Source: CAMDPA01 sp964574325
Lineage (GTDB): Bacteria > Pseudomonadota > Alphaproteobacteria > Rhizobiales > Hyphomicrobiaceae
Direction of reading: 5' to 3'
Assembly: GCA_964574325.1 (NCBI GenBank)
Contig: CAZNMY010000002.1
Span: forward strand, 124,001-188,000
Length of the DNA stretch: 64,000 nt
In this document: positions 16,395 through 24,721 of the stretch, piece after piece
How positions within the stretch are numbered: position 1 is the stretch's first letter
Layout: each line of letters begins with the position of its first letter
The notes under the pieces: model-generated
What the model was told of the DNA's origin: nothing
What the model saw: the letters and a program-made list of their open reading frames with translations, nothing else
The model's database searches: none
Program-made: the position numbers and the translations under genes

Positions 16395-17303
16395 ATGTCG
16401 GTTCTCTTGACACTGGTAATGGCATTGGCTGCGCTGTTGTTCGTGGCGCTATCGGCAACCGTCAATGCTTTATTCCTGTCGTCGCTTGGGCGAACACCGG
16501 TCGAAATCAGCCTGCTGGCTGCACTCAGCATTGCGGCTGATGTCGCCAAGGCCGGATTGCCCGTGGTCGTCGTGCGCGCAATCGTTGCCCGCGCCTGGGG
16601 TCATCTGATGGCAGCGACGCTGATGCTCGCAATGGTGGTCGCACTCTCATTGGCATCCGGTATCGGTTTCGCGGCGCTGACCCGCAGCGGCGCAAATTCG
16701 GCGCGCGAAACCAGAGCTGAACAGATTGCGACCGTGCGCCGGGATCTCTTGGTGACCGATCGTCACTTGCAGCGCATGCCGGAGACGCGCGCGATTGCAA
16801 TCGTCGACGCGATGCTAGAAGGGCTGCGCATTGACCGTCGCTGGGTGGCAACGAAAGGATGTACGGAGGTTTCGACGACACAAGGCCGGCTGTTCTGCAC
16901 TGAGGTCACGATCGTCAACTCCGAACGGGCGCAAGCTGCCGAACATGCCAAGTTTGAAAGTATACGCAACGCCCTGCGTGACAAGCTGGTGACACTCAGC
17001 GATGGCGGAGCCGGCGAGGCCGATCCGCAATCGAGCGCCATCGGCGCCGTTTTGGGTGTCGATGGCGCAACACCCCGGCGTGTGCTCAGCGTCTTCCTGG
17101 CCATCGTCATCGAGACCGGCTCAGTTCTGCTCGTGTTCTTGACGCTGGGGCCCGCCCTTGCCGGCTGGCGGCCGCCGGGCGACGGGCCGATCGCCCCGCC
17201 ACAGCCCGCCAATATTCCACAGGCGAACGATGTTGCACGCTGGCAACGAAGCCAGGGCATAGCTAAGGTCTCTTCTGATTGGCTGGGGTCCCATGCTCGA
17301 TAG
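16395..17303 (+). CDS. Integral membrane protein, 302 aa
   Basis: Two or three hydrophobic helices fill residues 1-100 (LLTLVMALAALLFVALSATV; AATLMLAMVVALSLASGIGF) and another lies near residues 235-255. Between them is an extracytoplasmic-looking helical domain containing one Cys pair (KGCTEVSTTQGRLFC). The layout, in the coupling-protein operon, suggests a membrane partner of that ATPase or part of the mobilization machinery. No named family is recognised. It overlaps the next gene by 11 bases. Confidence 0.6.
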   Translation: MSVLLTLVMALAALLFVALSATVNALFLSSLGRTPVEISLLAALSIAADVAKAGLPVVVVRAIVARAWGHLMAATLMLAMVVALSLASGIGFAALTRSGANSARETRAEQIATVRRDLLVTDRHLQRMPETRAIAIVDAMLEGLRIDRRWVATKGCTEVSTTQGRLFCTEVTIVNSERAQAAEHAKFESIRNALRDKLVTLSDGGAGEADPQSSAIGAVLGVDGATPRRVLSVFLAIVIETGSVLLVFLTLGPALAGWRPPGDGPIAPPQPANIPQANDVARWQRSQGIAKVSSDWLGSHAR

Positions 17304-17673
17304 AGGCGACGACGAGAGAGAGGAATGGCGGCGCCGCGAGCTGGAGCGGGCCCGGCAGTCGATTTACGACACGCTCTACGACAACCAGCCCAAGACGCTA
17401 GCCGGCGACGAGGACGGTCGCGGCAAGCGTAAGCGCAAATACCGCGTGTTCCGGGCGCCGCTCAGCATGCAACTGCGTACACGTGCCATCGTGCAGGCAA
17501 TCATCGAGCGCGATCAGCATGAAAGTTTACCGGCCTTGTTCGAGATCCTGATCGGGATCTATCAGGAGAAATTCGGCGCCATTGATGCCAATGACATACC
17601 GCCCGACGACGAGCTCGTGCGCCGTCATCTCGAGGAAAGGGATAGCAGAGATGCCGACGATTCCGACCGCTAA
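17293..17673 (+). CDS. Hypothetical basic/helical protein, 126 aa
   Basis: Starts at ATG 17293 inside the end of the previous gene. The charged helical N-terminus (REEWRRRELERARQSI) is followed by a basic patch (GRGKRKRKYRV) and a C-terminal helix LFEILIGIYQEKFGAI. That helix resembles AIAAYVEKFGAE in the next protein, so the two may share a short interaction motif. Function unknown. Confidence 0.55.
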   Translation: MLDRGDDEREEWRRRELERARQSIYDTLYDNQPKTLAGDEDGRGKRKRKYRVFRAPLSMQLRTRAIVQAIIERDQHESLPALFEILIGIYQEKFGAIDANDIPPDDELVRRHLEERDSRDADDSDR

Positions 17674-18145
17674 GACAGATAAGGAACTGGCGCTCTGGAT
17701 GCTCGATCGCATGGCCGACAGCGACGAGTTCCTTGGCGTGCTGCGCAAAGCGCGAGCGGCCGGCAAGCGCGACGTCCTCGATACGCCCGACTACATCGCC
17801 AAGCACAAGGCGCGCCTCCTCAAACTGCATAAATCCGACAGCGAGGAAGATACCGATATCACCACTGCGGCGGCGGCGTGGATTGACGCGCTGGTGAAAC
17901 GGGATCTGCTGTCCAGCCGAGAGGAGTTCCTGGACAAGGCCATTGCAGCCTATGTCGAAAAATTCGGTGCCGAGCAACTTCCTGGCACAGAGAAGAGCCT
18001 GGTTGAGGCAGCGCGCGACGAGATAGAAGGCAGGACGAGCGGCGGATTCGAGCCGGGCTTTACGCGAAAATTGGCTGAAGCAGCGCGGGACGAACAGGCC
18101 CGCGCGAGAAATCCCAACGAGCACGGCCGCGACGGTCGCGGATGA
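17651..18145 (+). CDS. Hypothetical helical protein, 164 aa
   Basis: From ATG 17651, overlapping the previous gene by 23 bases. A helical protein with KELALWMLDRMADSDEFLGVL at the start and EFLDKAIAAYVEKFGAE in the middle. It has no membrane segment or known motif. It is coupled to the next gene by an ATGA overlap. Confidence 0.55.
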   Translation: MPTIPTAKTDKELALWMLDRMADSDEFLGVLRKARAAGKRDVLDTPDYIAKHKARLLKLHKSDSEEDTDITTAAAAWIDALVKRDLLSSREEFLDKAIAAYVEKFGAEQLPGTEKSLVEAARDEIEGRTSGGFEPGFTRKLAEAARDEQARARNPNEHGRDGRG

Positions 18146-19716
18146 CGAATGACGAACACACAAACTTCGGAGGCGCGATGACTGCCGAGGCGCCGGCGTC
18201 GGTCAAAGCACGTAGGTTAGTCCTGAAGCGCATCTGGAATGGCTTGCGGATTGCCTTCGCTTTCGGGCTCGCCGCCGGAGTCATCGGATGGGCTGCCGAT
18301 TGGGGCCTTCACGCATGGCGCGGCGATACAGACCCGTACGCCCCTTTTGCCACGATCGCATTCGTTTGCTTTGCGTCTGTGGCAGCGGTCGCATTGGCCG
18401 AGGCCGAGTTCTTCTTCGAGACGGTGCCGCGATGGCTCACGCCGGTTGCGACTATGCGTGCGGTCGGCGAGTATACACCAATGCCGGTTTGGTGGGCTCG
18501 CTGGGTCATGCTGTCAGTACTGTGGGCGGCAGGAGGTTTTGCCTTTGGCGCTGTCATGAAGTTCGGTCAAGCCGTGGTTAGTCGCAAAGAAGATCTGCAG
18601 ATCGACGGATTGCTTCTCGCCATTGCGATCGTGATGGGGGCGCTGGCTGGCCTCATGCAGGTTGTTGCCGAACTCCTGTCTCCACTGATTGGTAAGGCGG
18701 TGACAACGGTTGCCAAACAATTGGATATCGCTGCGTTGCGTACGGACCGGGGTTGGGCCGTTCGATGTGCCTGTCTTGGGGTTGCGGTATTCGTAGTCGG
18801 CGGTCTCGTTTCGTTGGGCGCTGTGTTGTTGCTCACTCCAGTTTTCGAGGGCCTCCATTTGGGTTCGCCATGGAGGCCAGCGACGGCGATCGCCATCAGC
18901 TTATTGCTTGGATATATGGGATGGGCACTTGCGCGGGAAGAGTGGCAAGCGCGTGATCGTCGACGCCAGGTTGCAGAAGAAAACCCCATGCCGCGCGCGA
19001 GCAAGTGGTTCCTCGAGTGGGATCTACCTCCTGAAACTTCGACGAGCGGCATTGCACCCGACGGACACCCGTTTTATCTCTGGCGCGAGAGCGCAGACAA
19101 TCGATTGGGATTGTCACGACCGCGCTACTGCCGCTTGGCCGAGTTCGATGACGATCTGCAGTTCGTCTTTTTCGATCCGTCTCAAAACCGACAGCCGACC
19201 AATTCTGTCGCCGCGGCGGTCGTGGGTGCAGCTTTGGTTGCAACGGTGCTTTGGTACACGACGGTGAAAATCGGGTTCGGCGAAATAATTGCCTCGGCAT
19301 TGATCGGCGTTGCCATCGGCGGCGTCTGGCATATCTCTCTTGTTCTCTGGCGCTGGCGCAGCCGCAGATATTCGCGTGACGGGCGCATTCTTGCGCGACC
19401 GCTGCGCACCCTGAGCGGGTTCAATATCGTGCACGCCGGCAAGCTCGGCGCAAAAATCGACGGTGAAGAGGCCAAGGTCGGTGATGGTCTCACCGCCGTA
19501 TTCGAGGATGGCACGATGTTCATTCTCACGGGCAACGCCTGGAACTATCGCTCTATTGTCGAATACCATGGCGACTTGACCAACATGTTTCGCGGACCAC
19601 GTGACGACCTTATCTCCGCATTTGATGCGAAGAGAAAGGCCGCGGGGCGGAACGGAAATCGTACAAGCGCAACGGCTCTGTCGCCCTCGGCGAAGGACAT
19701 TCCCTCTTCATTGTAA
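18142..19716 (+). CDS. Multi-pass membrane protein, 524 aa
   Basis: At least seven hydrophobic segments are spread over residues 30-250 and 345-400, with a soluble central part (residues about 270-340) and a soluble C-terminus of about 110 residues. ATG 18142 overlaps the previous stop; ATG 18178 is a possible alternative. It is the last gene of the coupling-protein operon. A role in the membrane side of mobilization is inferred from the company it keeps. No family recognised. Confidence 0.6.
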   Translation: MTNDEHTNFGGAMTAEAPASVKARRLVLKRIWNGLRIAFAFGLAAGVIGWAADWGLHAWRGDTDPYAPFATIAFVCFASVAAVALAEAEFFFETVPRWLTPVATMRAVGEYTPMPVWWARWVMLSVLWAAGGFAFGAVMKFGQAVVSRKEDLQIDGLLLAIAIVMGALAGLMQVVAELLSPLIGKAVTTVAKQLDIAALRTDRGWAVRCACLGVAVFVVGGLVSLGAVLLLTPVFEGLHLGSPWRPATAIAISLLLGYMGWALAREEWQARDRRRQVAEENPMPRASKWFLEWDLPPETSTSGIAPDGHPFYLWRESADNRLGLSRPRYCRLAEFDDDLQFVFFDPSQNRQPTNSVAAAVVGAALVATVLWYTTVKIGFGEIIASALIGVAIGGVWHISLVLWRWRSRRYSRDGRILARPLRTLSGFNIVHAGKLGAKIDGEEAKVGDGLTAVFEDGTMFILTGNAWNYRSIVEYHGDLTNMFRGPRDDLISAFDAKRKAAGRNGNRTSATALSPSAKDIPSSL

Positions 19717-19931
19717 GCTTTTCGTTTGGAAATTTTTTCGATCGTCAATTGCACGGTTTTGCAACTAAACTCCCGGCTACCGCGCTTCCTGCGCTGGAGG
19801 TCTTCCATCTCGCCATGGAGATTAGGATGTTTGCGCCATTGGTGGATCACCTGATCGGCGTCGCCGCAACTTAAGTCGACGGAAGATGTGAGATGGCGGT
19901 TGGTTGTGCTGGCATGCATGTCGAGACCCAT
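19545..19931 (-). pseudogene. Truncated MGLDM-family protein remnant
   Basis: Begins at ATG 19931 with MGLDMHASTT, then QWRKHPNLHGEMEDL and an EFSCKTVQLT strand. These match the short alphaproteobacterial family that starts MGLDMY and carries W-R-K-x-x-x-LHGWME. The expected C-terminal glycine/phenylalanine-rich end is missing; instead the frame runs on antisense into the membrane protein gene. It therefore looks like a gene cut off at the junction with the operon. Confidence 0.45.
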
Positions 19932-20049
19932 GAAGAATTTCCTTTCGTTTCTGAGCCGCCGCGCTGATGGCCCCTCGCCTTGCGAATGGGGGTCTCAGCG
20001 TTGGTGGCCGCGAAAGGAACTGAATGGGCTGCGCTACCCGGACAGGTGA

Positions 20050-20505
20050 TCACATGCGACGGATACCGCGCCGGCCTGAGCGTAGTTCAATGTCAAACTT
20101 GCGCAAAACCTTCATCACATATTGGCGATTGACCCCGGTGAGTTGCTTGGCGATGAGAGTTGCTGTCCATCGGCGCACCCCTTGCGGAGGCGGCCCGGCC
20201 GCAATCGAAAGTATCGTTTGCTGAATAATGGGCGGATACTTTCTCGGCCGATGCGCGCGGCGCTCCCTGAACAGTCCGGCGATGCGCTCCAAGGCAAAAA
20301 CACGTCGCCAGCGACGGACGTATTCAGCACTGACGTTCAATGCTGCGGCGGTTTCGAAAGGTAATGCCCCGTCGGCGAGCATGAGCAGGATCGACGCGCG
20401 TATAGAGTGGCGCCTCGAAAGATCCTTACTGCGAAGTCGTTGTTGAAGATCGCGGCGCTCTTCTTTGGTCAACACCGGCGGGTCTGCGTAGGATTTCCGT
20501 CTCAT
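20050..20505 (-). CDS. IS630-like helix-turn-helix protein
   Basis: 151 residues with a homeodomain-like helix-turn-helix (ETAAALNVSAEYVRRWRRVFA) followed by a second winged region (TATLIAKQLTGVNRQYVMKVL). This is the N-terminal DNA-binding half of IS630-type transposases, without the DDE catalytic half. It overlaps the integrase gene upstream by 4 bases, so it is probably a domesticated partner (for example a recombination directionality factor or regulator) rather than transposon debris. That role is inferred only from context. Confidence 0.55.
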   Translation of the reverse strand: MRRKSYADPPVLTKEERRDLQQRLRSKDLSRRHSIRASILLMLADGALPFETAAALNVSAEYVRRWRRVFALERIAGLFRERRAHRPRKYPPIIQQTILSIAAGPPPQGVRRWTATLIAKQLTGVNRQYVMKVLRKFDIELRSGRRGIRRM

Positions 20506-21542
20506 GCGAACCGGATCTTCTCGATTTCATCGAGGGTGACGTCATCAGATCGGCGGTCATAGATTTTGGTGGTGTTTATGGAGACGTGACCGGCGATGTT
20601 CGCCGCTCGCTCTATCGCTCCGCCGTTGGTCAGGTAGGCCGTGATCCCGGTTGCTCGGAAGGTGTGATTGCAAATTGCTGTATCGAGGCCCGCGTGTTTC
20701 TTGCGGCGTTGGAGCATCTCCCATGTCATGGCCTGTGTCATTGGGTTGCCTGACAGCGGACGAATTGTTTCGGCACGTTTTGCCTCTCTCGCCGCGTCGC
20801 TGCTGCCTTCCAGTGCAGTAACTGCCATAACTCGTTTGCGCGCGAATGTTTGGAACAGCGGCGCGCTTGGTTGAGCGCGAAGCTCGGAAGCATCAAGCCA
20901 TTCGTCGAGATAGAGCTCAAGCTGGTGATGACACGGAATGTCTTTGGCCTTGCCACCCTTCTCGCGAAGTCGGAGCCAAAGGCGGCGCTTCTGGTGAAAG
21001 ACGTGCTCGACCTTCAATGCGGTGACAGCGCCGATGCGCGCGAAGCTGTATGCCATGGTTCCGATCATGGCCCTGTCGCGCTTGCCAATCAATGTCGATG
21101 GGTCGATGGCTTCGAGCAACTGAACCATCTCTTCGCCACTGAGCACGGGTGTGCGGCCTTTGCTGATGACATGGCTTGGGCCCTTGACCGGTCGCGCTGG
21201 ATTGATCGTCATGATGCGCTGGCTCAGGAGCGATTCAAACAAACCGTTCAAGGCTGCGAGGCGTTGCTTTACGGTAGGTGCGGACAGACCATGGGCGAGC
21301 ATTGAATCAAGCCATGCTGAGACGTGATAGGGTTTGACGTGGTTGATAGATGGAAGCGCCAATCGCTCGGCTGCAAATTTAAAGAACGACGATGCGCCGC
21401 GCTCGTAAGCGCGCCGCGTGTTGGCGCATCTTAGCTTGCCCTCGAAGTAATTTCTGAAGGCATCAATGGCCTCAGATTGCTCATCTAGGTTAGCGATCAG
21501 TTGGAAGGCCTCGGCCTTCATGGGCACAGCGCACTCAGTCAT
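20502..21542 (-). CDS. Tyrosine recombinase/integrase
   Basis: 346 residues. Residues about 25-120 form the core-binding SAM-like domain. The catalytic set is present: Arg in FARIGAVTAL, Lys region RLREKGGKAKDIPC, HTFR (HNHTFRATG), GHVSINTT and the nucleophile Tyr in KIYDR. It therefore should be active. It overlaps the small PHKDG-family gene upstream by 8 bases and the HTH gene downstream by 4, making a tight three-gene unit. It may integrate the plasmid-like element or resolve multimers. Confidence 0.88.
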   Translation of the reverse strand: MTECAVPMKAEAFQLIANLDEQSEAIDAFRNYFEGKLRCANTRRAYERGASSFFKFAAERLALPSINHVKPYHVSAWLDSMLAHGLSAPTVKQRLAALNGLFESLLSQRIMTINPARPVKGPSHVISKGRTPVLSGEEMVQLLEAIDPSTLIGKRDRAMIGTMAYSFARIGAVTALKVEHVFHQKRRLWLRLREKGGKAKDIPCHHQLELYLDEWLDASELRAQPSAPLFQTFARKRVMAVTALEGSSDAAREAKRAETIRPLSGNPMTQAMTWEMLQRRKKHAGLDTAICNHTFRATGITAYLTNGGAIERAANIAGHVSINTTKIYDRRSDDVTLDEIEKIRFA

Positions 21543-21786
21543 GACCTGTTCCGATCATCCGTTCAGGCTTGCGAAATCTTCTCGCTTCGCGCTCTAGTCG
21601 CTTGTCGTCGGCGGCATCGGGTTCGAGGAGGATGACACGGCCATCGGGTGGCAGCGCATTGAGAACAACCGTTAGCCCTGCCCCCTCTTCATGCGGGAAT
21701 GCTTCGCCAATCCGACACCAGATATTGCGCTTTGTTTTGCTTGATTGCTTGACGCCGTAGGCTATGAGTACGGGATCGCCCGGCAT
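21535..21786 (-). CDS. Small accessory protein, PHKDG family (copy C)
   Basis: 83 residues from ATG 21786. IAYGVKQSSKTKRNIWCRIG, then EAFPHEEGAGLTVVLNALP, follow the framework seen in copies A and B. Its C-terminal 25 residues are extra and charged. It is the first gene of the integrase unit, overlapping the integrase start. The link to an integrase rather than to the accessory chain suggests these proteins serve the element itself. Confidence 0.6.
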   Translation of the reverse strand: MPGDPVLIAYGVKQSSKTKRNIWCRIGEAFPHEEGAGLTVVLNALPPDGRVILLEPDAADDKRLEREARRFRKPERMIGTGHD

Positions 21787-21798
21787 CGATTTCCTGTG

Positions 21799-22029
21799 CT
21801 ATGCATCGGTTAGATTCAGGCGGATTTCGATCCGTTCGAGGCGGCTATCCATCTGGGCTTGGAGTGCTTCGCGTCGAAGGTCATCTCCACGTAATCCGTT
21901 GACCTCTTGGCGCAAGCGGATCTGGCCATGGAGAATGTCCTTCAGGTGTCGAACAGTCTCATCAAGGCGAAGCTGCATCGCCTGCATAATCTCAAACATC
22001 AATACATTAGTTATTTCTGCCATGGACAT
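21799..22029 (-). CDS. Small coiled-coil protein, 76 aa
   Basis: From ATG 22029 (ATG 22023 is an alternative). It starts MSMAEITNVLMFEIMQAMQ and continues as one long helix with heptad character ending in RLERIEIRLNL. Short MAEIT-type coiled-coil proteins of this design are frequent on alphaproteobacterial plasmids. Function unknown. A perfect inverted repeat lies 50 bases upstream. Confidence 0.55.
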   Translation of the reverse strand: MSMAEITNVLMFEIMQAMQLRLDETVRHLKDILHGQIRLRQEVNGLRGDDLRREALQAQMDSRLERIEIRLNLTDA

Positions 22030-22078
22030 AATATAATATATGGCGCCACTTTGACGCAACAGAAAATTAGGCGAGAAA

Positions 22079-22104
22079 CCAATGATAACGTCTTTTATCA
22101 TTGG
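22079..22104. promoter_or_regulatory. 10-bp perfect inverted repeat
   Basis: CCAATGATAA (22079-22088), six bases, TTATCATTGG (22095-22104). It lies between the divergent coiled-coil gene and DUF1612 gene in AT-rich DNA, the position of an operator controlling one or both. Confidence 0.5.
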
Positions 22105-22183
22105 TAGCTTGTGGCGAACGCAATTCGCATTGAGTGGTCATTCAGAATAGACTATAATAGAGACAACTAACTCAATTCATTGA

Positions 22184-23185
22184 TTGTCTATAGCAACCAT
22201 TATGCCTGCATTTCTGCCCGATTATTGCATTCCGGAAAATCCCCTCGACCCTGCCACTTTCACCGCGTTCCTGGCTGCCGATGACAGCGTCAGTCGGCTC
22301 GACGAGCGCGCCCGTTGGAGTGCGCTTCAGGGGGCTTGGAACGAGCGCCTGCTCTATCGAAATGCGTGCGCGGCGATGCATGACCAGAACTGCCTCGTCT
22401 ATCTGGAGGAACTCGTTCTGCTTGATGGCTTTGCGTTTTCCGGCCCCATGTATCCAGAACTATCAGCTGCGCTTGGAATCTTGAAGCTGTGGCAGAAGGC
22501 ATTGCACGGCAATGCTGCCGCAATGCTGAGTGCACCGATGCCGGGTGAAGAGGCGCGTGCTCTGGAATGGGAGATGACCCCTGATGACCCAGCGGCGCAA
22601 GAGCGACCGGAGTTTTTCTATGATCCTGCCTGGGATGGCGCGGGGCGCCTTGACCAATGGCGGGCAGTTTGGCGGGCAACGAACGACCTACCTCCCCTCC
22701 TGGCCGCCGGCATCGTGTGGGACGCCTGGAATGCTTTGTCGCCTGAACAACAGGGCCCGTGGCGAGCGTCGCTCCTGGCAGCGCTGGTGCTGCGTGCGCG
22801 TGGCAAGACAACAAACGTTCTGCTTCCGCTGGACAGCGGGCAGAAACTGGTGGGCAAGCGTTGGAGCGGGACTGCTAGTCAACACTTGCGCTTGCAGACC
22901 TTCTTCGAGATCGTTGCTGCATCGGCAAAGCTTGCGGCAACTGAACTGAGCGGCTTGGAAGGTGCGAAGGAGCGGATGTGTCTCGGGCTCAAAACGGTGC
23001 GAAAACATTCGCACCTGGCAGGGTTGATTGAGTTGATGATCGCCAAGCCGCTGATCTCGATCCCAATGGCGTGCAAGGCACTCGGAATCAGCAAGCAGGC
23101 GTTGCGCGCCTTGATCCCGAAGCTTGGCTCGACGCCACGGGAGATTTCGGAGCGGCGGCGCTACCGTTATTGGACGGTCCTTTGA
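22184..23185 (+). CDS. DUF1612 / HTH protein
   Basis: 333 residues. The first half fits the DUF1612 pattern (SRLDERARWSALQGAWNER, then CLVYLEELVLLDG, PELSAALGILKLW), and the last 60 residues are a helix-turn-helix (SIPMACKALGISKQALRALI). Proteins of this architecture are abundant on rhizobial symbiotic plasmids and islands, where they are thought to be DNA-binding, possibly Fic/filament-like adaptors; no reaction is established. Start ATG 22184 in a poor context; ATG 22202 is an alternative. Confidence 0.7.
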   Translation: MSIATIMPAFLPDYCIPENPLDPATFTAFLAADDSVSRLDERARWSALQGAWNERLLYRNACAAMHDQNCLVYLEELVLLDGFAFSGPMYPELSAALGILKLWQKALHGNAAAMLSAPMPGEEARALEWEMTPDDPAAQERPEFFYDPAWDGAGRLDQWRAVWRATNDLPPLLAAGIVWDAWNALSPEQQGPWRASLLAALVLRARGKTTNVLLPLDSGQKLVGKRWSGTASQHLRLQTFFEIVAASAKLAATELSGLEGAKERMCLGLKTVRKHSHLAGLIELMIAKPLISIPMACKALGISKQALRALIPKLGSTPREISERRRYRYWTVL

Positions 23186-23201
23186 TGACGACGTGCCGTC
23201 A
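23186..23201. repeat. TGACGRC-N-GCCGTCA inverted repeat, copy 1
   Basis: TGACGAC-GT-GCCGTCA overlaps the stop codon of the DUF1612 gene. It belongs to a set of related sites spread over 23.2-27.9 kb (24691, 26748, 27896) around the ParA-type partition genes. See those entries for the comparison. The rest of 23202-23424 holds no gene. Confidence 0.45.
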
Positions 23202-23424
23202 CGATGGCAATAGATTTCGCGCCTGGACGGCCTAGTAGGCAGTTTGTGATTAACCAATTGGCCGGCCCAATCGAAGGGAGCGGTAACGGATCAACCCACA
23301 AACCCAGGCAGCAACTAAACGTTTTGTTGCTCTGATATTTAGGTGAATTGTGCGTGCAAAACGCAATTTTGATGTATAGAGTTAAGTGTTTATATTTTTT
23401 CTAATTATAGTCGGAGATTACAAT

Positions 23425-23637
23425 ATGTCCAATCATCATTCAGTTGGAGATCTGTCGTGGCGTGGCGCTGGTGGCGGATGGCTCGAACGCACCAAGACTT
23501 ACAAGTCGATCGATCAACTTGCACTCGAAGCAAAGCGAGCAGAAGTAGCAGAGAAGAAGTCTGCGGAACCGACGAAGCCGGAGGCACGCTGGCCTGCTGC
23601 TTCGGGAAGTAATGCGGGTGTCTCCGCACCGAAATGA
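23425..23637 (+). CDS. Small orphan protein, 70 aa
   Basis: ATG 23425 is preceded by GGAG eight bases away in an AT-rich leader. The product begins MSNHHSVGDLSWRGAGGGWLER, has one Lys/Glu-rich helix and a disordered Ala/Pro/Ser tail. No family recognised. The conserved-looking GAGGGW segment and AT-rich upstream region hint at a secreted or modified small product, but nothing proves it. Confidence 0.5.
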   Translation: MSNHHSVGDLSWRGAGGGWLERTKTYKSIDQLALEAKRAEVAEKKSAEPTKPEARWPAASGSNAGVSAPK

Positions 23638-23700
23638 GCGGCCGCTGAGCATGATCGAGGGATGGCGCCGCTATCGCCGCTGGACCGTACCATAGCATGC

Positions 23701-23730
23701 TGACGGTGCCGTCGTGCCGTCGTGCCGTCA
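23701..23730. repeat. Tandem GTGCCGTC repeats
   Basis: TGACGG is followed by three GTGCCGTC/A units in a row. They share the GCCGTCA half-site of the inverted repeats around the partition genes. The surrounding gap, 23638-23938, has no other visible feature than an AT-rich run before the next gene. Confidence 0.5.
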
Positions 23731-23938
23731 ATGCGTGTTGCCGGCACATTGGCTGCAATTACCACCTTGCTGCCCGTGGGGTGCGCGCTGTTATTTGGCG
23801 TTGCAGACGCCGATATTTTGGCGAAAACAGGCGCGATTTCCTAATAATGGCATATTAAATGAGTGCGCTAATAACTCGTAAACGTAAATCCTGTACTATT
23901 GCTGACATTCATTTATTTATTATTTTGGAGAATAGTAC

Positions 23939-24256
23939 ATGGCACGTAAATCTTGCAACCGAGACGGTAATTCGATGGGCGATGGCGAGGGCGTTCAGTG
24001 GAACCGCGGCATACCCAGTTTCGAAAGCGACCGTGTCGCACGGCGCGCGCGAAACCATGCATCACTGCACGAAGATGCGGCGAACATGCGCGAACTCCAC
24101 AAGGCCAACTATGAGAGGCAAGAGCGGAGAAGCGGACACAAGGTCGATGTCCACGAAAAGGCCCAGGAGCATCGTGAGCATCACAAGGCCAAATACGATG
24201 CGGATGAGCGCAAGAGGACTGGCGGTCCATCGCGCAGGCACTCACCGGGAATGTGA
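23939..24256 (+). CDS. Charged hypothetical protein, 105 aa
   Basis: ATG 23939 follows TTTGGAGAATAGTAC, a good ribosome binding site. The protein is highly charged and His-rich: an RARNHASLHEDAANMRELHKANY block and a VHEKAQEHREHHKAKY block look like two imperfect copies of one helix. It has no membrane segment. Family unknown. Confidence 0.55.
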   Translation: MARKSCNRDGNSMGDGEGVQWNRGIPSFESDRVARRARNHASLHEDAANMRELHKANYERQERRSGHKVDVHEKAQEHREHHKAKYDADERKRTGGPSRRHSPGM

Positions 24257-24307
24257 CGCAACCCAGATCGAGGCATATTCAAACACGAGTTTTATGAGGT
24301 CGACACT

Positions 24308-24604
24308 ATGAACAAGCCGCCAAAATATTCCGCGTACTCGGGCAACGACAACGGTCTTGTTGCGAAGGTGTGCATCGGCGCGCCGCATCCGGAACGCGCC
24401 GCACAACTGGAGAAATTGCGCGAACAGTTTCCGAACATGGCATTTGAGGAAGTTCCAACGGGTCCGCTTACGCGATCATTCGCACCAGCGAAACCCGCTT
24501 CATCCGGCGATCCAGCGGTCGATGCCGTGGTAGGTGCTGCGAACACTGCAACACCGTCACGGGGCTGCAACGGCACGACGATAAAGGCAATGCCGAAGCC
24601 ATAG
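24308..24604 (+). CDS. Hypothetical protein, 98 aa
   Basis: ATG 24308, 51 bases after the previous gene and on the same strand. It begins MNKPPKYSAYSGNDNGLVAKV and has a helix PERAAQLEKLREQFPN; the rest is low-complexity Ala/Pro/Thr. No family recognised. With the two genes before it this makes a run of three orphan small genes. Confidence 0.5.
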   Translation: MNKPPKYSAYSGNDNGLVAKVCIGAPHPERAAQLEKLREQFPNMAFEEVPTGPLTRSFAPAKPASSGDPAVDAVVGAANTATPSRGCNGTTIKAMPKP

Positions 24605-24690
24605 CCAAAGCCCCTGCGCGATGGGCCGTAGCCGTCGGCGTGTCGACTGTTGCTCTGCCAGGCCGTCACGACGACCACTCTACGCGTCGA

Positions 24691-24713
24691 GCCGTCATGA
24701 CAGCTGACTGTCG
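24691..24713. repeat. TGACRGC-N3-CYGTCR inverted repeat, copy 2
   Basis: GCCGTCATGACAGC, TGA, CTGTCG: the core TGACAGC-TGA-CTGTCG aligns with TGACAGC-GTA-CCGTCA at 26754 and TGACGGC-ACA-CCGTCG at 27896. It lies just after the GNAT toxin stop codon, between convergent genes. Confidence 0.45.
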
Positions 24714-24721
24714 TGACCGCT

